DNA of 6,184 nt from positions 1-6,184 of the forward strand of contig CAAGJV010000323.1 in the NCBI GenBank assembly GCA_900770205.1, read 5' to 3'. Numbering within the stretch: position 1 is the first letter of the stretch; every line of letters begins with the position of its first letter. This document shows positions 1 through 6,184 of this stretch, piece after piece. The notes beneath the pieces were generated by a model. That model had not been told where the DNA came from. It worked only from the letters and a program-made list of their open reading frames with translations, and made no database searches. This DNA is from Desulfovibrionaceae bacterium. Its GTDB lineage: Bacteria; Desulfobacterota; Desulfovibrionia; Desulfovibrionales; Desulfovibrionaceae. The position numbers and the translations under genes are program-made.

Positions 1-2714
1 CTGCGCAGCCCGTGAACATCCGACAGATAGGACCGCATGGAACGGGCCTGTTCCAGCGTACGAACAAAGGGCAGCATGAGCATGAGGTTCTTGCCGCCGT
101 ACAGAGTACGCGCACGCTTGAACGCTTCAATTTCCCAGTCATGGATATCGCGGGAAACGCCGCGGTAGCCAAGCATCGGGTTGTCTTCATTATGCTCAAA
201 GAGGCATCCGCCAAGGAGGTTACGGTATTCGTTGCTCTTGAAGTCGGTTGTACGATACACAATATCCTTGCCGTAGAAAGCCATGGCAAACAGCGCAAGG
301 TTGCGGCCCAGTGTGCGGATGTAATGATCCCGCCCGCTGATATGGCCGTTCGTCACGATAAGCTGTTCTATCTTTTCCGGAATGCTGCGGACTTCCTCTA
401 TTTCCTTACCAAGGCGGGTACGGGCGGCAACACTGCGGCGTATGGCCCCTATGCGCATGAGCACTTCCTGAACCAGAGGCTTCTTAGAAGCAGCGGCCAT
501 GGCAGCCTTCACCTCTTCTTCCGTCACCTTGGAACCAGGTTCATCCGCACCCATGACAACGCGTACATGGACACGCAGATCATCGGAAGTCTGGAGGAGC
601 TCCCTGTTCATCTCCGCACGCTGCATATATTCGCCCATGAGCGCTTCAGCACGGGATACGCTGGAGATATTGGCGTACAGCGTGGCCATATCCATAAGCT
701 GGACAACATACGGCTTAAGCTGAACTTCGGCAAAAGGAGCCTGCACCTGGCCTACTGCTATCTGTTCGGAAACACGGCGGCTTACCTGATCTTCCAGTTC
801 AGCAAGCCTGCGTTCCACGAATCCTTCCAGCGTTCCGTTATCATACGCTTCCAGAGCCGCCGGATGAGCGCCGATATTGCCGAGCATAAATTCCGCACGC
901 AGAAGCCCCACTTCAAAATCCGGAACATTGCGCAGGCGGGAAAGGAACAGAGCCTGATTCACATCGGCCAGAACAATGCCTACATGGGTACGAGTGCTGG
1001 GAAGCTTTGCAATATCCAGTTCGCCGCCGACCTCGCACAGGGGAAGAAGACCGCGATACACAAGGCCGCGTGTTCCATCTACGGTTACCGGCAGGCCATC
1101 CATGGCACGCATGGCCAGGGGGTTCTGAACGCCGATCACAGCAGCGATGCCAAGTTCGCGGGAACTGATGGCAGCGTGGCTGGTATCGCCGCCCACATTG
1201 GCAATAATGGCGGAGGCAACGCGCATGCCGGGAACCATGTCAGGGTCGGTACGTTCAGCGGCAAGTACATCGCCTGGTTCTATGCGGTTGAGTTCCAGAG
1301 CCGAACGCAGGAAGCGAACCGTTCCCTGCCCGGCTCCGCGGGAAGCGCCGTTGCCGGAAAGGAGAACTTCCGCCTTGGCTGCTGCTTCGGGAAGAACTTC
1401 CTTACGGCGCATGAATATGGTATGCGGATGTTCATCGAGTTCCGCATTCCAGCGTGTTTCAGGGCGGGCCTGCACGAACCAGAGCCTCTGCTTATTATCA
1501 ATGCAGAACTCCGTATCCATAATGATTCCGCCGTAGGCCTTGCTTATGGCACGCACGCCCTGAGCCACTTCAATGGGCTGGTTTTCACCGAGTGCCCACT
1601 GATTCACCTCATCGGCAGGAACGGATTCAATATGCGTTCCATCGTTGTCTTCATTGTACACCATGCGCACAGTCTTGCGCCCCATGAAGCGAAGAACAAC
1701 GTCCGTGCCGTCGTCACGCTGGAAAACATAGAACTTATCGGGAGTGACCATGCCGCCCACAATGGATTCGCCAAGGCCGTAGCTGGAATCGATGCTGACG
1801 AGATCGTTGCGGGTCGTTCCCCGGCATCCGGTCGCGGTATCGGCAGAGAATGCCGTTCCGGCGACAACCGGGCGTATCATGCGCATGATGCACACGGAAA
1901 GAGCTGTATTTTCAATGGCCCATTCCTTGCGGGCATTTTCTGCTATGGAAGGATCACCTTCCTTTTCCGCATGGGCAACGGCATCGAGAATGGCCTCGCG
2001 CCTGTATGTCATGGAACGAAGATTATACGCCGATGCGCAGTCCCACAGATAAGCTTCGGCTACGGCATCTTCTCCGGTAATGTTCAGGAAGGTATCCTGA
2101 AGACCGGCAAAAGCCTTCTTGCGGGAATCCTCGCCCGCCGCAGAAGAACGCACGGCCACAGGAAATTCTCCTTCCCCTGCTTCCTCACACATATCGCGGT
2201 AGGCACGGCGGACAGCTTCATTCACTTCGGCAGGCAGATCAATGGAAAGAATAGCAGCCTGCACCAGCATGGAGCGGCGGCGGAGCTGATCGATGTTTTC
2301 CTGGGATTCCGCGAATCCGTGCACAACCTGATTGATGAAATCGCGAAGGCAGGTACTCGCGCTCTTTCCTGCCCCGCGTTCACGGATCTCTGCTGCTGCC
2401 TTGCGGACAAAAGCGCCGAAAAAGCTGTGGTCAGACGCAACAGCCGGAGATGCCCAGTCCACCTCAGACATTCCTCTGTCTACGACTTCGTAGACAAGGG
2501 AAGCATTCACACGGCTGTCATTGAGAACAACATGGAAAGCCGTAGCGGGAATGGCGCGGAACTGGGGGGTACGAATACCTTCTACGCGGCTGATAAGAGC
2601 AGTATTATAGTTCTTGCCGCCCACCAGCATTTCGGCAGATTCACCCATGCGGACAATATCCGCACCGGTCATGATAAAACGGGATCCAGTTTCATTCATG
2701 GTTTCCATACTCAT
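1..2714 (-). CDS. ppsA: Phosphoenolpyruvate synthase (pyruvate, water dikinase), C-terminus beyond window
   Basis: PEP synthase makes PEP, AMP and phosphate from pyruvate, ATP and water in the cytoplasm, the entry step of gluconeogenesis from pyruvate. My translation of the minus strand stays open for 904 codons and runs off at base 1. Motifs in order: GGKN (res. 32-35) and VAVRSSA followed by EDS and FAGLQDTF (186 on) of the ATP-grasp domain; GLGE (313-316) and VQARPET (414-420) closing it; the phosphohistidine loop GGDTSHAAI with His513; LLRAEFML (604-611), DFKSNEY (824-830) and ENPMLGYRG-like EDNPMLGYRG (843-852) of the PEP/pyruvate barrel; and LPFVRTLEQA near the end. DFKSNEY favours PEP synthase over pyruvate phosphate dikinase. 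The catalytic Cys region and roughly the last 100 residues are off-window. The protein is longer than the 792-residue E. coli enzyme because of extra sequence before VRSSA and about 140 extra residues around 630-790. The start at 2714 has AAGAGG five bases upstream; an ATG two codons later fits the RBS less well. Confidence 0.92.
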   Translation of the reverse strand, partial: MSMETMNETGSRFIMTGADIVRMGESAEMLVGGKNYNTALISRVEGIRTPQFRAIPATAFHVVLNDSRVNASLVYEVVDRGMSEVDWASPAVASDHSFFGAFVRKAAAEIRERGAGKSASTCLRDFINQVVHGFAESQENIDQLRRRSMLVQAAILSIDLPAEVNEAVRRAYRDMCEEAGEGEFPVAVRSSAAGEDSRKKAFAGLQDTFLNITGEDAVAEAYLWDCASAYNLRSMTYRREAILDAVAHAEKEGDPSIAENARKEWAIENTALSVCIMRMIRPVVAGTAFSADTATGCRGTTRNDLVSIDSSYGLGESIVGGMVTPDKFYVFQRDDGTDVVLRFMGRKTVRMVYNEDNDGTHIESVPADEVNQWALGENQPIEVAQGVRAISKAYGGIIMDTEFCIDNKQRLWFVQARPETRWNAELDEHPHTIFMRRKEVLPEAAAKAEVLLSGNGASRGAGQGTVRFLRSALELNRIEPGDVLAAERTDPDMVPGMRVASAIIANVGGDTSHAAISSRELGIAAVIGVQNPLAMRAMDGLPVTVDGTRGLVYRGLLPLCEVGGELDIAKLPSTRTHVGIVLADVNQALFLSRLRNVPDFEVGLLRAEFMLGNIGAHPAALEAYDNGTLEGFVERRLAELEDQVSRRVSEQIAVGQVQAPFAEVQLKPYVVQLMDMATLYANISSVSRAEALMGEYMQRAEMNRELLQTSDDLRVHVRVVMGADEPGSKVTEEEVKAAMAAASKKPLVQEVLMRIGAIRRSVAARTRLGKEIEEVRSIPEKIEQLIVTNGHISGRDHYIRTLGRNLALFAMAFYGKDIVYRTTDFKSNEYRNLLGGCLFEHNEDNPMLGYRGVSRDIHDWEIEAFKRARTLYGGKNLMLMLPFVRTLEQARSMRSYLSDVHGLR

Positions 2715-2776
2715 AAATGCCTCTTCTCTCTTTTCAGGAAATTCTTCCCGTCATTCCGAATTAAACAGGCCCTTTT
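2715..2776 (-). other. gap-ppsA intercistronic spacer
   Basis: This 62-base spacer separates the gap stop codon (TAG, 2779-2777) from the ppsA start. It is rich in purines on the minus strand, ends in the ppsA ribosome binding site AAGAGG, and shows no hairpin followed by a T-run and no convincing promoter. I therefore read gap and ppsA as one transcript, with ppsA distal. Confidence 0.6.
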
Positions 2777-3784
2777 CTATCCTTCCAGGTGGGAAGCAAC
2801 CAGTCGTATCAGTCGCCCAAGCTGGTGGGTGAAGCCGGATTCATTGTCATACCAGACAACGACCTTCAGCATTGTCTTGTTCATAACTGTCGTGAAGGAA
2901 GCATCCACGGTACCGCCGTGGGTGTCCCCTACATAATCGATGGAGACCAAGGGTTCATCGCAATAGCCAAGCGCCTCATACAGCCAGGTTTCAGAGGCAT
3001 ATTTAAGCGCGGCATTGACTTCCTGCTCTGTCACTTCCGTTTTAAGTTCGCAGGTAAAGTCTACAAGAGAAACATCCGGCGTAGGCACGCGCAAGGCGCC
3101 GCCGTTAAGAAGCCCCTTCAGTTCGGGAATGACCAGGCCCACAGCAGCAGCTGCACCGGTAGTGGTAGGAATAATGGAAAGCCCGGCGGCGCGCCCGCGG
3201 CGCAGATCCTTCTGCGTGCCATCGAGGAGCCTCTGGCTCATGGTATAGGAATGGATGGTCGTCATGAGGCCATGAAGGATACCGAACTCATTGTGCAGTA
3301 CCTTAACGGCAGGGGCAAGGCAGTTCGTTGTACAGGAAGCGGCGGAGATGACTTCATGTTTTTCAGGATCGTAAACATCCTGGTTTACTCCCATCACGAT
3401 AGTGGCATCGGCATCTTTACACGGAGCGGAAATAATGACTTTCTTTGCTCCACAGCCAAGGTGAAGAGCCAGAAGGTCTCGCTTCTTCAGCGTGCCGGAA
3501 GTTTCGACAACGATATCAACGCCGTACTCTCCCCACTTCCATTCACCCTTGTCACAACGGGTAATGGCTATCTCACGCCCATCGAGCATCAGTCCATTCT
3601 CTGTTGCTTCCACCTTTCCGGGGAAACGCCCATGCACAGAGTCGTATTTGAGCAGATATGCCATCTCTTCGTTGCTGGCACGATGGCCATTGATAACGAC
3701 CACCTCGCACTGAGGGAAAAGGTGCATGACACGAAGAAGATATCTGCCTATACGCCCAAAACCGTTGATGCCAATTCTGATCAT
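2777..3784 (-). CDS. gap: Type I glyceraldehyde-3-phosphate dehydrogenase with altered cofactor-selecting residues
   Basis: This phosphorylating GAPDH interconverts glyceraldehyde-3-phosphate plus phosphate and 1,3-bisphosphoglycerate, using NAD(P). The 335-residue length is normal for the family. Visible: the Rossmann start MIRIGINGFGRIGR, LLKYDSVHGRF (44-54), the active-site SCTTNC with Cys151, the catalytic base His178 in TTIHSYT, IIPTTTGAA (204-212), the substrate Arg232 in LRVPTP, and WYDNE (311-315). Oddities: the Asp that normally ends the second beta strand and holds the NAD ribose is Gly33, with His34 and Arg35 after it; the usual Leu-Pro of LDLPHKD is Gly189-Thr190; the Trp of NEWGY is Ser316. 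These are the positions that separate NAD- from NADP-using enzymes, so NADP or dual use is inferred. The start at 3784 has AAGGA seven bases upstream and begins exactly at the conserved N-terminus; an in-frame ATG at 3838 would add 18 unconserved residues. It is the first gene of the putative gap-ppsA operon. Confidence 0.96.
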   Translation of the reverse strand: MIRIGINGFGRIGRYLLRVMHLFPQCEVVVINGHRASNEEMAYLLKYDSVHGRFPGKVEATENGLMLDGREIAITRCDKGEWKWGEYGVDIVVETSGTLKKRDLLALHLGCGAKKVIISAPCKDADATIVMGVNQDVYDPEKHEVISAASCTTNCLAPAVKVLHNEFGILHGLMTTIHSYTMSQRLLDGTQKDLRRGRAAGLSIIPTTTGAAAAVGLVIPELKGLLNGGALRVPTPDVSLVDFTCELKTEVTEQEVNAALKYASETWLYEALGYCDEPLVSIDYVGDTHGGTVDASFTTVMNKTMLKVVVWYDNESGFTHQLGRLIRLVASHLEG

Positions 3785-3871
3785 GAGGGAATCCTTTTTT
3801 TGGAAGACCACAAAGCGCACCGATATCTTTTCCGACATTCGGAGAGACCCCGCGCTGTACTCTATCTTTAA

Positions 3872-3926
3872 AGAATAGGGCCTTCCTATGACTGCAGGAC
3901 GGCAGAATCATGGCAGTTGCGTGACA
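3872..3926 (-). promoter_or_regulatory. Pho-box-like array and -10 upstream of gap
   Basis: Reading leftward on the minus strand, cores TGTCA (3926-3922), TGCCA (3915-3911), TGCCG (3904-3900) and AGTCA (3893-3889) recur at an exact 11-base period. Tandem 11-base TGTCA repeats are the known PhoB operator layout. The last core is followed after 11 bases by TATTCT (3877-3872), a 4/6 match to the sigma-70 -10, with no proper -35, as expected for a PhoB-activated promoter. Transcription would start near 3865, giving a leader of about 80 bases before gap. The inner two cores are degenerate, so the call rests on periodicity, -10 spacing and the adjacent phoBR genes. Confidence 0.58.
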
Positions 3927-3949
3927 ATTTTCTCATAATACATTAAAAT
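3921..3949 (+). promoter_or_regulatory. Possible sigma-70 promoter reading right into the terminator
   Basis: GTGACA (3921-3926) and TAAAAT (3944-3949) are separated by exactly 17 bases and each matches the consensus at five of six positions. Transcription would begin near 3956, inside the left arm of the terminator hairpin, so any product would be only about 40 bases long. The -35 overlaps the first core of the gap Pho-box array on the other strand. It may be a chance match in AT-rich DNA. Confidence 0.25.
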
Positions 3950-3950
3950 A

Positions 3951-3993
3951 AAAACGACCTGAGACGGAAAGGAGAGATCACAGGTCGTTTTTT
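3951..3993. terminator. Bidirectional intrinsic terminator between divergent operons
   Basis: The arms AAAACGACCTG (3951-3961) and CAGGTCGTTTT (3981-3991) are perfectly complementary over 11 base pairs with a 19-base loop. T-runs follow on both strands: six T on the plus strand (3988-3993), and five T then A and four T on the minus strand. It lies upstream of both gap and phoB, so it ends neither operon. It may insulate the two promoters, end a small RNA, or be left over from a lost gene. Confidence 0.8.
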
Positions 3994-4109
3994 GTTCAGA
4001 CTCCTGCGGGTACGGAGCTGACACCGCCATGCCGGAATACGGCATGTGGCCATTCTGTTCTCTGAGGTATGGCTGTTCCCTCATGAAAAAATACGCTAAT
4101 GCCGCATAA
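3994..4109. other. Intergenic stretch without a recognised gene, one small hairpin
   Basis: I find no credible coding frame here between the terminator and the phoB operator. The only structure I see is a hairpin with CATGCCG (4028-4034) and CGGCATG (4040-4046) around a GAATA loop; no T-run follows, so it is not a terminator. The stretch could belong to a leftward small RNA ending at 3951, because a TTGACA lies at 4137-4132 on the minus strand, but no -10 sits at the correct distance. Confidence 0.35.
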
Positions 4110-4168
4110 TGTCGGAGAAAAGTCAGTTATGTGTCAATTGCGTGTCAGACTTCTCTTTTTCATAAAAT
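4110..4168 (+). promoter_or_regulatory. Pho-box array and -10 upstream of phoB
   Basis: Cores TGTCG (4110), AGTCA (4121), TGTCA (4132) and TGTCA (4143) recur at an exact 11-base period. The two proximal repeats match the E. coli Pho-box halves well. A -10 candidate TAAAAT (4163-4168, 5/6 match) follows 15 bases after the last core, a little farther than the usual 11; the alternative CATAAA (4161-4166) is closer but weaker. No good -35 is present. The start would lie near 4175, leaving a leader of about 50 bases. This implies that the phoBR operon activates itself, as is known for E. coli phoBR. Confidence 0.72.
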
Positions 4169-4227
4169 TATGGCATTCTCACAACATAGACTCCAAACAA
4201 GTTATTTGATGTCATGCTGAGGAAATC

Positions 4228-4911
4228 ATGAGCGAAAGCCTCATTCTTGTTGTCGATGATGAACAGGATATCCGTGATCTGCTGGTCTTCAATCTTAAAC
4301 GCGAAGGATACGCCACACTGGAAGCTGCAGACGGTCCTTCCGCGCTGGAAATGGCGCGGACGCGTAATCCTGCCCTCATTCTTTTGGATATCATGCTCCC
4401 GGGAATGGACGGACTTGCCGTCTGCAGGGAACTCGGCAAAGACAGAAATACGGAACATATCCCCATCATCATGCTCACTGCTCGTGGAGACGATGTAGAC
4501 CGCATCGTTGGATTTGAACTGGGGGCGGACGACTATGTCGTTAAGCCGTTCAATACCCGCGAACTTCTGCTCCGAATACGGGCCATGCTGCGCCGGCGCG
4601 CCATCCAGAAGGACGATACGCCTCTGCTCCGCTGCCACGATGTCTGCCTGGATTCACAGGCACATAAAGTCACCGTTCATGATAAACCAGTAGAACTTAC
4701 AGCCATACAATTCTGCCTCCTGCAGGATCTCATGAAAAACCCCGGCTGCGTTCGCTCTCGTGAGGAACTTCTCGGTTCTGTCTGGGATTACCAGTTTGAC
4801 GGCTACGACAGAACTGTTGATACGCACATTAAACGCCTGAGGGCAAGGCTTGGAGAAGCGGCAGACATCATTGAAACCGTGCGTGGCATAGGATACCGCT
4901 GCAAAGGATAG
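4228..4911 (+). CDS. phoB: PhoB-type phosphate response regulator (OmpR/PhoB family)
   Basis: This DNA-binding response regulator has 227 residues, the usual PhoB length. The receiver domain (about 5-120) carries the acidic pair Asp10-Asp11, phospho-acceptor Asp54 in LLDIMLPGMDG, switch Thr84 and Lys106 in VVKPFNTRELL. The winged-helix domain (about 130-227) has ELTAIQFCLL, the recognition-helix pattern RTVDTHIKRLRARL (195-208) and VRGIGYRCKG at the end. When phosphorylated by its kinase such proteins bind tandem Pho boxes and recruit RNA polymerase. GAGGA lies four bases before the ATG. Many OmpR-family regulators look alike; the PhoB call is supported by the PAS-type kinase directly downstream and the 11-base TGTCA array upstream. 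It is the first gene of the phoBR operon. Confidence 0.88.
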   Translation: MSESLILVVDDEQDIRDLLVFNLKREGYATLEAADGPSALEMARTRNPALILLDIMLPGMDGLAVCRELGKDRNTEHIPIIMLTARGDDVDRIVGFELGADDYVVKPFNTRELLLRIRAMLRRRAIQKDDTPLLRCHDVCLDSQAHKVTVHDKPVELTAIQFCLLQDLMKNPGCVRSREELLGSVWDYQFDGYDRTVDTHIKRLRARLGEAADIIETVRGIGYRCKG

Positions 4912-4914
4912 CAT

Positions 4915-6051
4915 ATGAAAGCTCCTTCCATTGTACCGAACAGGGAATCCTGCTTTACCGATCTTACCTCCCCGTCTTCTGATAATCAGGAACCCTTGAT
5001 CCCTTGCGGGCAGTCTCGTACCTTCGACAGCATCCTCGACAGCCTCGATGAGGGCGTTCTTCTTCTCGACAGAAACGGAGTCGTTCTTAAAGCCAATCCG
5101 TCCTTCTGCAATATGTTCACAACAAGCGCCGTAGGCATGCCAGCTTCCGCCGTTGTCCCAGGGGCAACATTTCGGGAAATGCTCGATGCCTTTCTGCACG
5201 ATTTTCTGCCCGAGCATCATTCCTCTCCTGCTTTCCGAATCACGCTGGACAGCGATATCGTTCTCAGTGTCCGTATCTCTCCTCTCAAAAAAAATGAAAA
5301 CATATTCGGCCGGGGAACATCTCCCCATGCTGTTGTTGTATTCCACAACATCAGCGATCTTGTCCGCATGAACAGAAGACGCAGGGAATTCATGGGCGAA
5401 GTGGCGCATGAACTGCGTACGCCGCTGACTACCGTCATCGGATTTGCCGAAACCATACTTGATCTTCCGCCGCACCATACGGAAGACAGGCAGAAATTCA
5501 CCCGCATCATTCTGCGCAACGCCCGCCATATGGCTTTGCTTGTCGAAGATATGCTTCGGCTCTCCCGCCTTGAAAGCGGAGCTGTTCCCCTGCAGCTTAC
5601 CTGTGTCAGAGCGGCATTTGTTTTTGAAGACGCCCTTGATTCCTGCAACCCCTATCTTGAAGCAAAAGAGCTGAAAACCGATATTCATATCGACAGGACT
5701 ATGAATATCAGGGCCGATGCCCACTACATGACGCAGGTATTCCGCAACCTTCTGGAAAACGCCTGCCGTTATGCGCCGCGAGGAAGCACCATCACCATTA
5801 CAGGAGAACCTTCTCCCTTTGAATCCATAGCCGTATTCACCGTTGCCGATCAAGGGCCGGGCATTCCTGAAGCCGACTGCGAACGCATTTTCGAACGCTT
5901 CTACCGCGTGGAGAAGGAGCGTGTTTCCCCATCATCAACGGGGCTGGGCCTTGCTATATGCAAACATATCGTTGAGCGCCATGGGGGCATGATACGAGCG
6001 GAAAAAGGCCCTGGAGGACTTTTCCTTTTCACCGTTCCCCTGGTTAGTTAG
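4915..6051 (+). CDS. phoR: PhoR-type PAS sensor histidine kinase, apparently soluble
   Basis: The probable partner kinase of the preceding regulator has 378 residues. Residues 1-35 are polar. A PAS-like domain spans about 36-150 (FDSILDSLDEGVLLLDRNG... to FHNISDL). The dimerisation and phosphotransfer helix has His165 in GEVAHELRTPLT. The ATPase domain shows the N box NLLENACRY (278-286), G1 DQGPGIP (312-318), F box FERFYRV and G2 TGLGLAI (342-348). All catalytic motifs are intact. No hydrophobic stretch long enough to cross the membrane is visible, whereas E. coli PhoR is anchored by N-terminal helices. The ATG lies three bases after the phoB stop, with AAAGGA (4903-4908) six bases upstream inside phoB, so the genes are probably co-translated. 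The PhoR name rests on context and architecture; another cytoplasmic PAS kinase is possible. Confidence 0.8.
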   Translation: MKAPSIVPNRESCFTDLTSPSSDNQEPLIPCGQSRTFDSILDSLDEGVLLLDRNGVVLKANPSFCNMFTTSAVGMPASAVVPGATFREMLDAFLHDFLPEHHSSPAFRITLDSDIVLSVRISPLKKNENIFGRGTSPHAVVVFHNISDLVRMNRRRREFMGEVAHELRTPLTTVIGFAETILDLPPHHTEDRQKFTRIILRNARHMALLVEDMLRLSRLESGAVPLQLTCVRAAFVFEDALDSCNPYLEAKELKTDIHIDRTMNIRADAHYMTQVFRNLLENACRYAPRGSTITITGEPSPFESIAVFTVADQGPGIPEADCERIFERFYRVEKERVSPSSTGLGLAICKHIVERHGGMIRAEKGPGGLFLFTVPLVS

Positions 6052-6088
6052 TTCCTTTTCGATCCATAGCCCGTACACAAAGGCTCCT

Positions 6089-6184
6089 ATGCGCTCCATA
6101 CGCGTACCGATATTGTTCCTCTCGCTCCTGGCAGCATTCCTTCTGTATTCTCTCAGCACCACTGCCGCACCTCCCCCGGAAAAA
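6089..6184 (+). CDS. Exported protein of unknown function, N-terminus only
   Basis: Only the first 32 codons are present and the frame stays open to the window end. The start MRSIR is followed by the hydrophobic run VPILFLSLLAAFLLY and then a small-residue region SLSTTAAPPPEK, a typical Sec signal peptide with likely cleavage around TTAA. AAAGG (6079-6083) lies five bases before the ATG. It follows phoR by 37 bases on the same strand with no terminator between, so it may belong to the same operon. A periplasmic phosphate-binding protein (PstS) would fit this position, but nothing seen here identifies it. Confidence 0.6.
   Translation, partial: MRSIRVPILFLSLLAAFLLYSLSTTAAPPPEK

Noticed and set aside
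12..2936. 974-codon open frame on the plus strand
   Set aside because: It lies antisense to ppsA and runs into gap. Its translation shows no recognisable domain and is rich in His and Ala, as expected for a codon-bias mirror, while the minus strand carries every PEP synthase motif in order.
3785..3838. Upstream in-frame start for GAPDH adding 18 residues
   Set aside because: The extension is unconserved, the ATG at 3838 has no good RBS, and the ATG at 3784 has AAGGA at seven bases and begins at the canonical family N-terminus.
2789..3871. 360-codon open frame on the plus strand
   Set aside because: It is antisense to gap, which has intact active-site motifs. No RBS or domain supports it.
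4028..4046. CATGCCG/CGGCATG hairpin as a terminator
   Set aside because: No T-run follows on either strand and the stem is only 7 bp, so it is kept only as a small hairpin.
4132..4137. TTGACA on the minus strand as the -35 of a leftward promoter
   Set aside because: It is the reverse complement of a Pho-box core, and the nearest -10-like hexamer lies about 20 bases away, too far for a normal sigma-70 promoter.
4654..5853. 399-codon open frame on the minus strand
   Set aside because: It is antisense to the end of phoB and most of phoR, both with complete conserved motifs. It has no recognisable domain.
5935..6162. 75-codon minus-strand frame over the phoR end
   Set aside because: It is antisense to the phoR G2 motif and to the signal-peptide gene, with no domain or RBS support.
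1..6184. CRISPR, tRNA, rRNA or insertion-sequence features
   Set aside because: I looked for spaced direct repeats, cloverleaf-like segments and terminal inverted repeats and saw none; the only periodic repeats are the two 11-base operator arrays.

Overview
The window reads as a compact piece of a Gram-negative bacterial chromosome with moderate GC genes and an AT-richer intergenic region. It holds two divergent transcription units facing away from a 443-base control region (3785-4227). The long form of PEP synthase, next to a type I GAPDH and a PhoB/PhoR pair, would suit a sulfate-reducer-like lineage (Desulfovibrionaceae). That placement is recollection and inference only; no marker gene here fixes the taxonomy.

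Left half, minus strand: a glyceraldehyde-3-phosphate dehydrogenase gene (3784-2777) is followed after 62 bases by a phosphoenolpyruvate synthase gene (2714 to beyond base 1, 904 codons seen, C-terminus missing). No terminator is visible between them, so they probably form one gap-ppsA operon. The PEP synthase frame has no stop inside the window and is covered on the other strand by a misleading 974-codon open frame.

Right half, plus strand: a PhoB-type response regulator (4228-4911) is followed 3 bases later by a PhoR-type histidine kinase (4915-6051). The kinase has one PAS-like domain and no membrane segment. After 37 bases comes the first 32 codons of a gene for an exported protein (6089 onward, cut by the window end).

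Control region: two arrays of four 11-base repeats with TGTCA-like cores, the layout of PhoB boxes, point outward. One (4110-4153, plus strand) precedes phoB, the other (3926-3883, minus strand) precedes gap. In the gap array the last core lies 11 bases from a TATTCT -10, the same spacing as I recall for E. coli phoA and pstS. Between the arrays lies a strong bidirectional hairpin terminator (3951-3993) with no gene to terminate.

How it may work together (inference): PhoR senses phosphate stress, PhoB activates its own operon and also the gap-ppsA operon. Both enzymes can release inorganic phosphate when running in the gluconeogenic direction. The GAPDH has lost the residues that usually select NAD, suggesting an NADP-using, possibly gluconeogenic enzyme.
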